From Acidimicrobiaceae bacterium (GTDB lineage Bacteria > Actinomycetota > Acidimicrobiia > Acidimicrobiales > RAAP-2), in assembly GCA_030838245.1 (NCBI GenBank), contig JAUTXB010000086.1:1-10119 (forward strand): DNA of 10,119 bases, written 5' to 3'. This document shows, in pieces, positions 1-7,344 of the stretch. Within the stretch, counting starts at the first letter, position 1. Every line of letters starts with the position of its first letter. The position numbers and the translations under genes were made by a program. The notes beneath the pieces were generated by a model, which saw nothing but the letters and a program-made list of their open reading frames with translations, was not told the DNA's origin and did no database searches.

Positions 1-26
1 TCCTCGATCTCAATGGCCGCTGACAC
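1..26 (-). CDS. Start of probable polysaccharide ABC transporter ATP-binding protein (Wzt/TagH-like), partial
   Basis: Only the first eight codons and part of a ninth are in the window. A GTG at 26-24 opens a frame reading M-S-A-A-I-E-I-E. This resembles the usual first strand of ABC ATPases of polysaccharide exporters, where a short Ala/Ile/Glu stretch precedes the A-loop. The start lies 3 bases after the stop of the permease gene, and a GAGGAG Shine-Dalgarno-like sequence sits about 9 bases upstream, inside the permease 3' end. In Wzm/Wzt systems the ATPase gene very often follows the permease gene directly, so position supports the call as much as sequence does. No Walker motif is visible, so the assignment is inference from context and a very short match. 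Confidence 0.55.
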
Positions 27-29
27 GGT

Positions 30-1004
30 TCAGAGCTCCTCGGCGAAGTTGCCTTCGAGGCGGCCGAACACGACCATGGCCAAGAAGAACAGGGCGATGC
101 TCACGACCAACATGACCACCAGCACGAGGGCATAGGTCCCGATACCCCAGGCCGGCAGCAGCTCCTTTGCCGGGGTGCCGGCGGGATATACGTACGTGAC
201 TTTCCCATAGATGGCGCGCTCGAACGTCATGGCGATGGACGTGACCGGATCGGCCAGGTACACGAATCTGAGGATCCCCAACCTGGGGGCGACCAACCCG
301 TAGGGATAGACGATCGGGATGCTCCAGAACCAGGCCATGAGCAAGACCTCGGTCAGGTGCTGTGTATCTCGGAGATAGACGTTGACGGCCGACAGGAATA
401 TGGAGACAGCACTGGTGAAGATGATCAGGGCCACGATGGCCAGAGGAAGTAGGGCGAGAAAGGCGTAGGCGGGCTGATGACTGAACCCCACCAAGGCGAG
501 GATCAGCACGCCCACCTGAATGGTGAAAAGAACGATGGACACGCCCACGGTGGACAGGGCCAACAGCTCGCGGGGGAACGCCACCTTCTTCACGATCCCG
601 GCCCGCCCCACCACCACTCCGGTGGCGGTCATGGCTGCGTTGTTGAACAGATTCCAGACCAAGAGTCCGGAGAACAGCCAGATGGCGAACTGGGGGATCC
701 CGTTCTTGCTGATGACGTTGAAGATGACGAAGTAGATGGCGAGGACCAGCGCCGGGTTGAGCATCGACCACAGGTATCCCAGGATCGAGCTCTTGTACTT
801 GATCTTGAGGTCGGTCCTGACCAGCAGCACCAACAGCTCCCGACTGGCCCAGATGTCCTTAAGCCGCTGCCCGATACGGACCTTGGCGTTGACAACGGTG
901 AGCGGTCGCTGATCGGCGGGAAGGGCCCGATCGACCGTCACCGAGGTCGTCTCGTCACTCGGGTCCGGCTCTACCGCGATCGGCTCGGCCGACCCGATGC
1001 TCAC
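30..1004 (-). CDS. ABC-2 type polysaccharide export permease (Wzm/TagG family)
   Basis: This 324-aa protein is the membrane subunit of an ABC exporter that moves lipid-linked polysaccharide or teichoic-acid-like polymer across the cytoplasmic membrane. A polar N-terminal tail of about 45 residues is followed by the family hallmark at about 52-84 (A-S-R-E-L-L near 53, R-T-D-L-K-I-K-Y at 63-70, then [10 protein letters not shown]), an amphipathic stretch leading into the first membrane helix. Six hydrophobic segments can be seen at roughly 77-97, 107-125, 147-171, 181-207, 219-236 and 290-313. NVYLRD (208-213) and the C-terminal [11 protein letters not shown] are also typical. The start is GTG at 1004, with GGAGG at 1015-1019, and overlaps the clpP stop by 4 bases (GTGA). 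It is the export step for the glycan made by the upstream glycosyltransferases. The family call is secure; the substrate is not known. Confidence 0.93.
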   Translation of the reverse strand: MSIGSAEPIAVEPDPSDETTSVTVDRALPADQRPLTVVNAKVRIGQRLKDIWASRELLVLLVRTDLKIKYKSSILGYLWSMLNPALVLAIYFVIFNVISKNGIPQFAIWLFSGLLVWNLFNNAAMTATGVVVGRAGIVKKVAFPRELLALSTVGVSIVLFTIQVGVLILALVGFSHQPAYAFLALLPLAIVALIIFTSAVSIFLSAVNVYLRDTQHLTEVLLMAWFWSIPIVYPYGLVAPRLGILRFVYLADPVTSIAMTFERAIYGKVTYVYPAGTPAKELLPAWGIGTYALVLVVMLVVSIALFFLAMVVFGRLEGNFAEEL

Positions 1005-1690
1005 GGGGCGATGGCCTCCGCGGTGGCCTTGCCGTCTTCGAGGATGTCCTTTTGGATGACTTCGTCGATGAAGCCGTACTCCTTGGCCTCGTCGGCGGTG
1101 AACCAGCGGTCGCGGTCCGAGTCGGCCTCGATCCGCTCCACCGGCTGGCCGGTATGGAAGGAGATCCGCTCGGCCATCATCCGCTTCAGATAGATGATCT
1201 GCTCAGCCTGGATGGCGATGTCGGCGGCCTGTCCCTGCATCTGGCCCGACGGCTGGTGCATCAGGATCCGGCTGTGAGGCAGAGCGAACCGCTTCCCTGG
1301 CGCACCGGCGCACAGGAGGAACTGCCCCATGGAGGCGGCCAGGCCTACGCACGTGGTCCGGACGTCGGGCCGCACGTACTGCATGGTGTCGTAGATGGCC
1401 AGACCGTCGGTGACCGACCCGCCCGGCGAGTTGATGTACACCGAGATATCCCGCTCGGGGTCCTCGGACTCGAGGAGGATCAGCTGGGAGCACACCAGGT
1501 TGGCGGTGTTCTGATCGATGGCCGAGCCGATGAAGACGATGCGCTCCTTCAACAGCCGCCTGAAGATGTCGGCGCCGGCGCCGATGTCGGCATCGGGGCC
1601 CGCTCCCAGCACGTCGGGTGTCATGGCGGTAGGCACACCGGAAAAGGTGGCACCGGAGGGTCGGCGAACATCGCCACTGAAGTGATCCAT
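1001..1690 (-). CDS. clpP: ATP-dependent Clp protease proteolytic subunit (ClpP, ClpP1-like)
   Basis: This 229-aa serine peptidase would form the barrel chamber that works with ClpX or ClpC unfoldases in the cytoplasm. The catalytic triad is intact: Ser120 in GLAASMG, His145 in ILMHQP and Asp194 in DSDRDRWF. The head-domain motif [12 protein letters not shown] (85-96) and RLLKERIVF (45-53) are also clear. The [13 protein letters not shown] tail resembles actinobacterial ClpP1 more than ClpP2. The ATG at 1690 was chosen because a TAGGCT -10-like hexamer lies 8 bases upstream and no Shine-Dalgarno is present, which fits a leaderless mRNA. An internal ATG at 1624 would give a 207-aa protein, nearer the usual size, and cannot be excluded. 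The extra N-terminus could be a propeptide. Its place is odd: 64 bases after a glycosyltransferase and overlapping the ABC permease by 4 bases, with no clpX, tig or second clpP in the window. Confidence 0.95.
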   Translation of the reverse strand: MDHFSGDVRRPSGATFSGVPTAMTPDVLGAGPDADIGAGADIFRRLLKERIVFIGSAIDQNTANLVCSQLILLESEDPERDISVYINSPGGSVTDGLAIYDTMQYVRPDVRTTCVGLAASMGQFLLCAGAPGKRFALPHSRILMHQPSGQMQGQAADIAIQAEQIIYLKRMMAERISFHTGQPVERIEADSDRDRWFTADEAKEYGFIDEVIQKDILEDGKATAEAIAP

Positions 1691-1698
1691 AGGCGCAA

Positions 1699-1704
1699 AG
1701 CCTA
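1699..1704 (-). promoter_or_regulatory. Putative -10 element for leaderless clpP transcript
   Basis: The minus strand reads TAGGCT here, matching the actinobacterial TANNNT -10 consensus. It is followed by 8 bases and then the ATG of clpP at 1690. Transcription starting about 7-9 bases after the hexamer would begin at or next to the A of the ATG, giving a leaderless message. This agrees with the absence of a Shine-Dalgarno before this ATG. No convincing -35 is seen, which is common for such promoters. The site lies in the only sizeable internal gap of the operon (1691-1754), so clpP and the transporter genes could be expressed apart from the glycosyltransferases. A six-base match is weak by itself. 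Confidence 0.4.
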
Positions 1705-1754
1705 CTTGGTCACTGCTTCCCGTCGTTGCAACCCCACCGGGCCGAGCCCCGATG

Positions 1755-2843
1755 TCATCGGGCCGGTCCCGCCGTCTCCGGAACGCCCTGCAGCGCTTCG
1801 ACCAGCCGTTTCCCTGCTGACTCGATGCCCAGGTGGCGGAGTTGGTCGTCCGAGCCGGCCAGCGCCTGCTTCCGCCCTTCGGGGTCGCTGAGCACAGCGC
1901 GCACCGCCGCGGCCACCTGCAGGGGCTCCGTCCCCGACAGAAGCACGCCCACGTCGCCGAGGACCTCGGCCACCGCGCCGCCGTCGTGGGCCACGACAGG
2001 CAGTCCCTGGCGCATCGCTTCGACCAGCGGCACGCCGAACCCCTCGTGGGCGGAAAGCATGACCAACACGTCGGCCGCGTCATAGCACGCCGCCAGCTCC
2101 GCCTCCGAGATCCCGCTGAGGAACGAAACGGCGTCGTGCAGACCGAGTTGGGCCGCATAGTGGCGAAGGGCGACGGCGTAATGCGGTTCCGCCGGGGAGC
2201 CGACCACCACCATGGTGGCCGACGGGTCGGTGGACATCCGGTAGGCGAAGAGGGCGGCGATGGCCAGGTGATGGGACTTGTTCGGGACCAGGCGCCCGAC
2301 CGACAACCAGGTGGTCGACCCGGACCGGGACTCGATCCACCGGCGGAAGGCGAGGTCCGCCGGCGGGAGGGGGCGGGCTGCGGTCAGGACGGGGATCACC
2401 ACGGTCGACGGACATCCGGCTGCGATCAGCTCGGCCCGATCGAACTCGGACACGGCGATGCCCAACGTGGCTGCCGGTGCAATCAGGTCGAGCTCGTGGA
2501 GGCAGGCGGCCTGGATCTGGGTGATCCCCAGGTTCCAAGGGGCGAAAAACTCGGGGGGGGTGACGCTGTGATAGTTGACGACCAGGGGCTCGACGCGTTT
2601 CAGCAACCAACCGGCCATAGCCGACTCGGTGGCGAACTGGTACACGAGCACGTCTCCCGGTTCGGCCTCGGCCTCGTATTCGAGATACGGGGTTGTCTCC
2701 TCCGCCGTATGCGGGTCGGGAATCTGCGAGTAGATCTTCGACGGCACGCCCTGGCGGTGGAGGAGGTCCCGGAGCGCCATGGTGTGCTCCCCCACCGCGT
2801 CGTGGCGGTGCAGCATGGGCACAAACTGGTGGATCGCCCCCAC
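1755..2843 (-). CDS. GT4-family glycosyltransferase (GT-B fold), second copy of duplicated type
   Basis: This 362-aa retaining GT-B enzyme is predicted to transfer a sugar from a nucleotide-sugar donor to a growing glycan at the cytoplasmic membrane face. The N-terminal acceptor domain starts GAIHQFVP; the donor domain has [12 protein letters not shown] (181-192) and the EX7E motif with Glu267 and Glu275 in [14 protein letters not shown]. The GTG at 2843 was chosen because the related enzyme at 5096-6190 begins at the matching residue (VTAVHQFVPA) and because this GTG shares one base with the TAG stop of the upstream gene (TAGTG). A longer frame continues upstream only as a shadow of that gene. 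Shared blocks with the other copy include HQFVP, GD[VI]LVYQ, YH..TP..F.APW and P..GVA/GIA.SEF. A run of eight C on the coding strand (2553-2560) lies in the T-P-P codons near residues 95-97. Sugar specificity cannot be read from sequence. Confidence 0.9.
   Translation of the reverse strand: MGAIHQFVPMLHRHDAVGEHTMALRDLLHRQGVPSKIYSQIPDPHTAEETTPYLEYEAEAEPGDVLVYQFATESAMAGWLLKRVEPLVVNYHSVTPPEFFAPWNLGITQIQAACLHELDLIAPAATLGIAVSEFDRAELIAAGCPSTVVIPVLTAARPLPPADLAFRRWIESRSGSTTWLSVGRLVPNKSHHLAIAALFAYRMSTDPSATMVVVGSPAEPHYAVALRHYAAQLGLHDAVSFLSGISEAELAACYDAADVLVMLSAHEGFGVPLVEAMRQGLPVVAHDGGAVAEVLGDVGVLLSGTEPLQVAAAVRAVLSDPEGRKQALAGSDDQLRHLGIESAGKRLVEALQGVPETAGPAR
2553..2560 (-). repeat. Homopolymer C8 tract inside the glycosyltransferase at 1755-2843
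   Basis: Eight consecutive G on the plus strand (C on the coding strand) encode part of Val-Thr-Pro-Pro-Glu. The related gene at 5096-6190 encodes Ile-Thr-Pro-Ala-Ser at the matching place without a run. Slippage by one base would truncate the enzyme early. Whether the tract varies cannot be told from one sequence. Confidence 0.6.
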
Positions 2844-3853
2844 TAGCGACGCCGCCCCACCACGGCATGGGTGCTCCCGCCGCCCTCGGGTCGATGCCAG
2901 ACCACATCGACGAGGCCGGCTCGCTCCAGTACCACCGCCCATGTCTCGGGATGGAAGGGGCGTCCAGGCGCGAGGTCCGAGACCGTCACTGGGCAGGCGT
3001 CGGACCAGGCGCGCTGGTCCATCGGGAGCACGGCCACCGTCGCTCCCGGCGCCGCCTTGCCCACGGCCAGCTCGGCCAGCATGAGCTTTCCCGGGACATC
3101 CAATCGGTCAATGCAACCACTCAGGACCAGACCGGCCAACGTCCCGTCGGCCACGGCGGTCAAGCGCTCTGCCACCTCGCCCAGGGCCACTGTCGGGTTC
3201 CCGGCACCGGCCCAGACCCGTTCCGCCCTCGGGTCGATACCGCTGGCCTGATAGCCGGCTGCGGCGAGGGCGGACAACAGCGACCCATCTCCGGATTCAC
3301 CGTGGACCACCGGACCCTCCCGCTCGGGTGAAGGGAACCACTGGGTCAGGCGGTCGGCCCAGTGACCGATATCGGCATCGGGCGCGTCCTGGGCCATGTC
3401 GGGGAACAGCTCGGTGACCACGTCGCTCGGGCGCTCCAGTCGATCGAGGCGCGCGGCCAGGTAGCGCAGGGCGTCCCACGCCGCGATGAACTGCTGGCGC
3501 GCGGACTCGGCCTGACCTCCGACGGCGGCCGCGGTCGTCGCCCTGGAGTCGGCGACGAGCACGTCGGCCAGGGCGGCCACCACGTCGCCCACCATGCGCT
3601 GGCCCATCTGGGCCGAACGGCCACGGGCCCACAGGTCGTCGGGCAACCCGCCCCACGGCGCGAGGACTGCGGCCGGGTCTGGAGCCGGTTGCGGGTTGAG
3701 CCGGCTCATAGACTCCTCGAAGTTCCAGCGGTGGGAGCCAGCGGGGGCCAGCCGGTCGAAGGCGGCAAGCAGTTCTCCCTCCACCTCGGAGGGAGAACTG
3801 TCGGCAGAGGAATCGCCTCGACCGTCCACCTCGTCAGCCTCGTTGTCCGGCAT
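2843..3853 (-). CDS. Divergent class I SAM-methyltransferase-like protein of glycan cluster (second copy)
   Basis: This 336-aa protein has an acidic, Ser-rich N-terminus (1-30), an Ala-rich probably helical middle (about 80-145) and a C-terminal Rossmann-like domain. Motif I is atypical: V-V-H-G-E-S-G-D-G-S-L-L at 182-193, where the family usually has an acidic residue and three glycines (D-x-G-x-G-x-G). Asp207 in SGIDP is at the usual ribose-binding place. SDLAPGRPFHPETW (292-305) matches the block (PLHPETL-like) near the end of O-antigen-type methyltransferases. The protein is a paralogue of the one at 6187-7344. Its ATG at 3853 has GGGGAG at 3859-3864 and lies 20 bases inside the end of the preceding glycosyltransferase gene. 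It shares one base with the next gene. A role in methylating or capping the glycan is inferred from family and context; loss of catalysis is equally possible. Confidence 0.75.
   Translation of the reverse strand: MPDNEADEVDGRGDSSADSSPSEVEGELLAAFDRLAPAGSHRWNFEESMSRLNPQPAPDPAAVLAPWGGLPDDLWARGRSAQMGQRMVGDVVAALADVLVADSRATTAAAVGGQAESARQQFIAAWDALRYLAARLDRLERPSDVVTELFPDMAQDAPDADIGHWADRLTQWFPSPEREGPVVHGESGDGSLLSALAAAGYQASGIDPRAERVWAGAGNPTVALGEVAERLTAVADGTLAGLVLSGCIDRLDVPGKLMLAELAVGKAAPGATVAVLPMDQRAWSDACPVTVSDLAPGRPFHPETWAVVLERAGLVDVVWHRPEGGGSTHAVVGRRR
3770..3800 (-). repeat. Perfect 13-bp inverted repeat (hairpin) near the 5' end of a methyltransferase-like gene
   Basis: CAGTTCTCCCTCC at 3770-3782 is the exact reverse complement of GGAGGGAGAACTG at 3788-3800, with a 5-base loop. 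In the minus-strand mRNA the structure begins about 34 bases after the stop of the upstream glycosyltransferase and about 54 bases into the methyltransferase-like gene, covering its Ser/Glu-rich codons. No U-tract follows, so a standard intrinsic terminator is not indicated. It could act as an attenuator, an mRNA-processing or stability element, or a protein-binding site, or be chance in a GC-rich gene; a 13-bp perfect stem with a short loop makes chance less comfortable. Confidence 0.7.
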
Positions 3854-5099
3854 GCCGTCTCCCCGGTTCGCGCAATGCGTCGACGACCCTAGTCACCGCC
3901 CCATCGTTGAGCGAGGGTTGGCGTCCTCGCTCGATCACCTGCTCGAGAAAGTTCGAGTAGCGATCGATGATCGAGGGCCACCGGTAGTAGTGGTCGGTGT
4001 AAGCCCGACCGGCCTCGCCCAACGATGTGCGAAGGGTGGCGTCACCGGCCAGCCGGTCCACGGCCACCTCGAAAGAGCGGTACGAGTCGAACCACAGCCC
4101 GCCCCCCGAGCGTCGACAGTGTTCCATGGTGGCCGCGCAGGTGGCGTTGACGAGGACGGGAACCCCGAGCGTCCAGGCCTCCAGCAATACCAGTGAGAAC
4201 GACTCGTAGGCCGACGACGACACCATGGTGGTGGCGCCGGCCAGGATGTCCCACTTGTCGGCCTCGGACACCGTACCGGTGACCACGATGTCGGGATGGT
4301 CCGGCGACTTGGCCGAGACCGGTCCCACGAAGGCCAGCGCCAGATCCCCCGGCCGGCGTTCCTTATACCGGGCGAAGAATTCGGCCAGCATGGAACAGCC
4401 CTTGTGCTCGTCCACCCGGCCGAGATAGCAGAGGTAGGGACGGTCACCGAGACCCAGGATCTCCCCGCCTCGCCGACCGGCACCGGTCGGGTCGTTGACA
4501 CCGAGGCCCAACACCAGCTGGGGCTTGGACCCGACCGAGAAGACTTGTTCGACCAGGTCGCGCTCGGCCTGGGTGTGGTACACGATGCCACCGACGTCCC
4601 GATAGGTATGGCGGAACGCACGCAAGTAGAGGGCGGCCTCGTCGTGGGCCGCAGGGTGGAGGACGGTCGGGACCCGGGCGGCGGCGACGCCGTCCACGCT
4701 GGTGGCGAACAGGTACGGGTAGAAACCCATGACGTCGCTGTCGCTGTCCGACACCGCCTCGATGAGCTCGGGGCACAGGGGCCCGTTCAGCGCCACCCAC
4801 TGTCGGGCCTCGCGCAACGTGGCCGTGGACGGGGAGACCCGGAGCATCCCGTCCAGAGCGAAGTAGTCGGGGAGCCGTCGGCTGGCCGTCGGGAAGCGAC
4901 GAACGGTCACACCGTTCAGGTCGGAGGAACCGGCTGGCTCGGTGTTCTCCCATGTCAGGTGGTCGAGCGAGCAACTGGTCAGGATCTCCACCGACCATTC
5001 CCGCCGCAGGCACAGCCGTTCGGCCAGCATGCGGGCGGCCGTCTCCGCGCCCCCAATGACCTCGACTCCATATCGCGGGGTAACGAGCGTCAGTTTCAT
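3834..5099 (-). CDS. GT4-family glycosyltransferase (GT-B fold), distinct from its two neighbours
   Basis: This 421-aa protein starts with the classic GT4 N-terminus MKLTLVTPRYGVEVIGGAE, where the Gly-Gly-Ala-Glu loop (17-20) lies in the acceptor domain. The donor domain has YLGRVDEHKG (225-234) and the EX7E motif with Glu299 and Glu307 in SSAYESFSLVLLEAW. It is expected to add a sugar to the lipid-linked glycan at the cytoplasmic membrane face. The ATG at 5099 overlaps the previous stop by 4 bases (ATGA), with AGGAG about 11 bases upstream. A frame running 110 codons further up is only the antisense-phase shadow of the neighbouring gene. It lacks the HQFVP-type N-terminus of the two flanking glycosyltransferases, so it is not part of the duplicated cassette. 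Its last 20 bases overlap the methyltransferase-like gene, implying coupled translation. Donor and linkage are unknown. Confidence 0.92.
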   Translation of the reverse strand: MKLTLVTPRYGVEVIGGAETAARMLAERLCLRREWSVEILTSCSLDHLTWENTEPAGSSDLNGVTVRRFPTASRRLPDYFALDGMLRVSPSTATLREARQWVALNGPLCPELIEAVSDSDSDVMGFYPYLFATSVDGVAAARVPTVLHPAAHDEAALYLRAFRHTYRDVGGIVYHTQAERDLVEQVFSVGSKPQLVLGLGVNDPTGAGRRGGEILGLGDRPYLCYLGRVDEHKGCSMLAEFFARYKERRPGDLALAFVGPVSAKSPDHPDIVVTGTVSEADKWDILAGATTMVSSSAYESFSLVLLEAWTLGVPVLVNATCAATMEHCRRSGGGLWFDSYRSFEVAVDRLAGDATLRTSLGEAGRAYTDHYYRWPSIIDRYSNFLEQVIERGRQPSLNDGAVTRVVDALREPGRRHAGQRG

Positions 5100-6190
5100 C
5101 GAGCGCACAGCTCCTGTCTGTCCAGTGCTCCGAGGACCTCGACGAAGCGATTTCGGGTTCGGTCGGCCTCGAAGTCGCGCAGTCGGCGGCGACCCAGTGC
5201 CACCAGCGAACCAGCCAGCTCGGTGTCCGACCGGATCCGGTCGACGGCGGCGGCAACCAGGCTGGGTCGCTTGGTCTCGAGGAGGATCCCGGCCGGCCCC
5301 ACCGTCTCGGGCACGGCGCCGGCGGCGAAGGCCACGATGGGCAAGCCGAACTGCATCGCCTCGAGCAGAGGGATGCAGAACCCCTCGTGGTCCGAGAGGC
5401 AGACGAAGACGTCGGCGGCGCCGTACCAAGCGGCGAGCTCCGCTGACGTGAGGTTCTCGCCGTGGATGACGGCCTCGGACAGCCCCAGCTCAGCAGCCAG
5501 GTCCACCAGGGCGTCGGCATACCCGTCGGTGATGGATGGGCCGACCAGCAACAGGCGAGCCCTGGGGTCGTACCAGCGACGGTAGAGCCAGAGCGCCTCA
5601 ACCAGCTGGTGTTGAGCCTTGTTGGGTGACAGGCGGCCCACGAAGATCAAGACTGTGCCGCCGTCGGCCCGGGCGGCGAGGGCTGCGGCCGCGGCCGGGT
5701 TCGGGGTCTTCGACCATTGGCCCACGCTGACCAGAATGGGGACGACCACGGTCGTTTGGCAGCCGAAGGCGGCCAGCTCGCTCGCGCTGAACTCGGAGTG
5801 GGCCACCCCCAGCGCCGCCCGCGGGGCCAGGGCGGCTACCTGGCTGCGGGCTTCGGTCACCTTTTCCGCCGTGTGCGCCTCCCAGGGGGCGTAGAACGAC
5901 GCTGGGGTGATGTTGTGGTAGTCGAGGACGAGGGTCTCGGGACGGTGAAGTAGGTACTGAGCCACCGGTGATCCGGTGGAGGCCTGGTAGACCAGGATGT
6001 CCCCCGGCCTCGACCGTCGGGTGTACTCCTCGAAGTAGCTGGCCTCGTGCTGCAGCTCGTCGTGGGCCGCCTCCACGTAGATGTCCGACTGCCACCCCTG
6101 GGCCCGGAGGGCGCCTCGCAGGGCCAATGTGTGATCGCCGGTGGCGTCCCGAGGAAGGAGAGCCGGGACGAATTGGTGAACGGCTGTCAC
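5096..6190 (-). CDS. GT4-family glycosyltransferase (GT-B fold), first copy of duplicated type
   Basis: This 364-aa GT-B enzyme is closely related to the protein at 1755-2843. It begins VTAVHQFVPALLPRDATGDH. The donor-domain motif is FVGRLSPNKAQH (183-194), and the EX7E glutamates are Glu269 and Glu277 in SDHEGFCIPLLEAM. It probably adds a sugar during assembly of the exported polysaccharide. The GTG at 6190 was chosen because it overlaps the stop of the upstream methyltransferase-like gene by 4 bases (GTGA) and aligns with the start of its paralogue; a much longer open frame upstream is a shadow of that gene. Gene order methyltransferase-like then glycosyltransferase is the same for both copies. 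Cys272 replaces the small Gly seen in the paralogue inside the EX7E segment, which is a tolerated position in the family. Confidence 0.92.
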   Translation of the reverse strand: MTAVHQFVPALLPRDATGDHTLALRGALRAQGWQSDIYVEAAHDELQHEASYFEEYTRRSRPGDILVYQASTGSPVAQYLLHRPETLVLDYHNITPASFYAPWEAHTAEKVTEARSQVAALAPRAALGVAHSEFSASELAAFGCQTTVVVPILVSVGQWSKTPNPAAAAALAARADGGTVLIFVGRLSPNKAQHQLVEALWLYRRWYDPRARLLLVGPSITDGYADALVDLAAELGLSEAVIHGENLTSAELAAWYGAADVFVCLSDHEGFCIPLLEAMQFGLPIVAFAAGAVPETVGPAGILLETKRPSLVAAAVDRIRSDTELAGSLVALGRRRLRDFEADRTRNRFVEVLGALDRQELCAR

Positions 6191-7344
6191 CGCTCCCGCG
6201 CCGCGACCAATACGTACTCGGCCGGACCGAGCACGAGCTCGTTGACCGCATCGATGGCCGCGTTGACAGCGGCGGCATCGCCGTCCGATCCGGACACTTT
6301 GGCCAGGCGGCGGTCCTCGCCGCCGGTATGGACGGCCACCGACTGCAGGCCGTAGGCGGCAAGCAGGTGCGACCAGGTGTCGGCGTGCAAAGGTCGCCCG
6401 GGAGCAAGGTCGGTGACCAGGGACGGAGCCGACCGCTGCCAAGCTTCGGGCGTCGCCGAGGCCAGGACCAAGACGCCGCCGACGGCTAAGCGGCCGGCGG
6501 CCAGTCGCACCAGTCGATCGCGGTCTTTGGCGTGCAGCCACTGCACCGACCCACTGAGGATGATGGCCCCGAGAGCCTCCTCGGACACCACCTGGAGGTG
6601 ATCGAGGACCGACTCGGCCCGCACGTCCAGGCCGCGCTCGATGCCGGGCTCGACCGTCGGTTGGCTGGGCTCTACCCCGTAGGCGTCGATGCCCGCTCCC
6701 ACCAACGCCTCGACCAGCGACCCGCTGCCGCACTCGCCGTGGAGCACCCGGCCACTCACGTCCCGGACGGCGTCGATGGTGATCGGGGCCCACCACGACG
6801 TGCCCGCATCGACAATGGGCACGGCCGATTCCGGCAGCTCCGGTGCCCGCATGGCGTCGACCGTCGCCTCCAGGTCATCGATGTGGTCGACGACCAGGTG
6901 CAGCATCCGCGACACCGACCAGGCGAACCGCACGATCTGGTGGACGACGAAGTTCATGTACCAGCTGGTCGACTTGCGGATCAGCCGCTTGATATAGACA
7001 CCTACCGTCTTGTTCGACAGCACGGGCACGGCCGTGTCCACGTAGGCGGCCCCATCCACCAGGGCCAGCGTCTCGCGGAGCCGGGCCTTGCCCTGCATCC
7101 CGACCGGGGAGAACTCGAGGAACAGCTCGTCCAGTTCGCGCTCGAGTCCGGCCGGCAGGTCGCCCGAGGCGCGCCGCCGCTTGACCTCGGCATCGATATC
7201 GGCCATCACCTCGGCCAGATAGGACGCCCGGCCGGCGGCATCGAGGCTCTCCGGAGCTGATGTGGACCCGTCGGCTGACGAGCTCGAAAGTTCGACCTGG
7301 TCCTTCACATCCCCGGACTCTCCGCCGGTAGGGATCGACGCCAC
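6187..7344 (-). CDS. Divergent class I SAM-methyltransferase-like protein of glycan cluster (first copy, first gene of operon)
   Basis: This 385-aa protein has a low-complexity Ser-rich start, a charged helical region (about 40-75: MADIDAEVKRRR, then LERELDELF), a partly hydrophobic stretch (115-160, IKRLIRKSTSWYMNFVV) and a C-terminal Rossmann-like domain. The first three resemble the N-terminal part of actinobacterial O-antigen-type methyltransferases. Motif I reads VLHGECGSGSLV (200-211), with His-Gly-Glu where D-x-G is normal; Glu225 in YGVEPS is the expected ribose-binding acid. TDLAPGRPLHADTW (311-324) pairs with the same block in the paralogue at 2843-3853. The GTG start at 7344 has GGAGAGGA ending about 10 bases upstream. 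An ATG inside that spacer is out of frame. As first gene it heads the operon and overlaps the following glycosyltransferase by 4 bases. Glycan methylation or capping is inferred, not shown. Confidence 0.78.
   Translation of the reverse strand: MASIPTGGESGDVKDQVELSSSSADGSTSAPESLDAAGRASYLAEVMADIDAEVKRRRASGDLPAGLERELDELFLEFSPVGMQGKARLRETLALVDGAAYVDTAVPVLSNKTVGVYIKRLIRKSTSWYMNFVVHQIVRFAWSVSRMLHLVVDHIDDLEATVDAMRAPELPESAVPIVDAGTSWWAPITIDAVRDVSGRVLHGECGSGSLVEALVGAGIDAYGVEPSQPTVEPGIERGLDVRAESVLDHLQVVSEEALGAIILSGSVQWLHAKDRDRLVRLAAGRLAVGGVLVLASATPEAWQRSAPSLVTDLAPGRPLHADTWSHLLAAYGLQSVAVHTGGEDRRLAKVSGSDGDAAAVNAAIDAVNELVLGPAEYVLVAARER

Noticed and set aside
1748..1762. Small hairpin CCCGA/TCGGG across the stop codon of the glycosyltransferase before clpP
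   Set aside because: Only 5 bp and no U-tract; insufficient to call a terminator.
1691..2158. Upstream extension of the clpP frame into a 385-codon open frame
   Set aside because: The extension runs across the glycosyltransferase gene in another phase, is rich in Arg/Trp/Cys and lacks any family motif; ClpP homology begins after 1690.
2340..2363. 8-bp inverted repeat (CCGGCGGA / TCCGCCGG) in the glycosyltransferase gene
   Set aside because: All-GC stem inside a conserved coding frame, likely by chance at this base composition; far weaker than the 13-bp hairpin at 3770-3800.
5100..5429. 110-codon N-terminal extension of the middle glycosyltransferase
   Set aside because: The GT4 N-terminus MKLTLVTPRYG begins exactly at the ATG overlapping the previous stop; the extension is a shadow of the neighbouring gene.
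4296..5585. Long plus-strand open frame of 429 codons opposite two glycosyltransferases
   Set aside because: Antisense frame typical of GC-rich coding DNA; His/Gln/Gly-rich with no domain, no ribosome-binding site, and opposite well-supported genes.
6191..6796. N-terminal extension of the glycosyltransferase at 5096-6190
   Set aside because: Compositionally a shadow (Arg/Gly/Pro-rich) of the methyltransferase-like gene; the paralogue fixes the start at the GTG at 6190.
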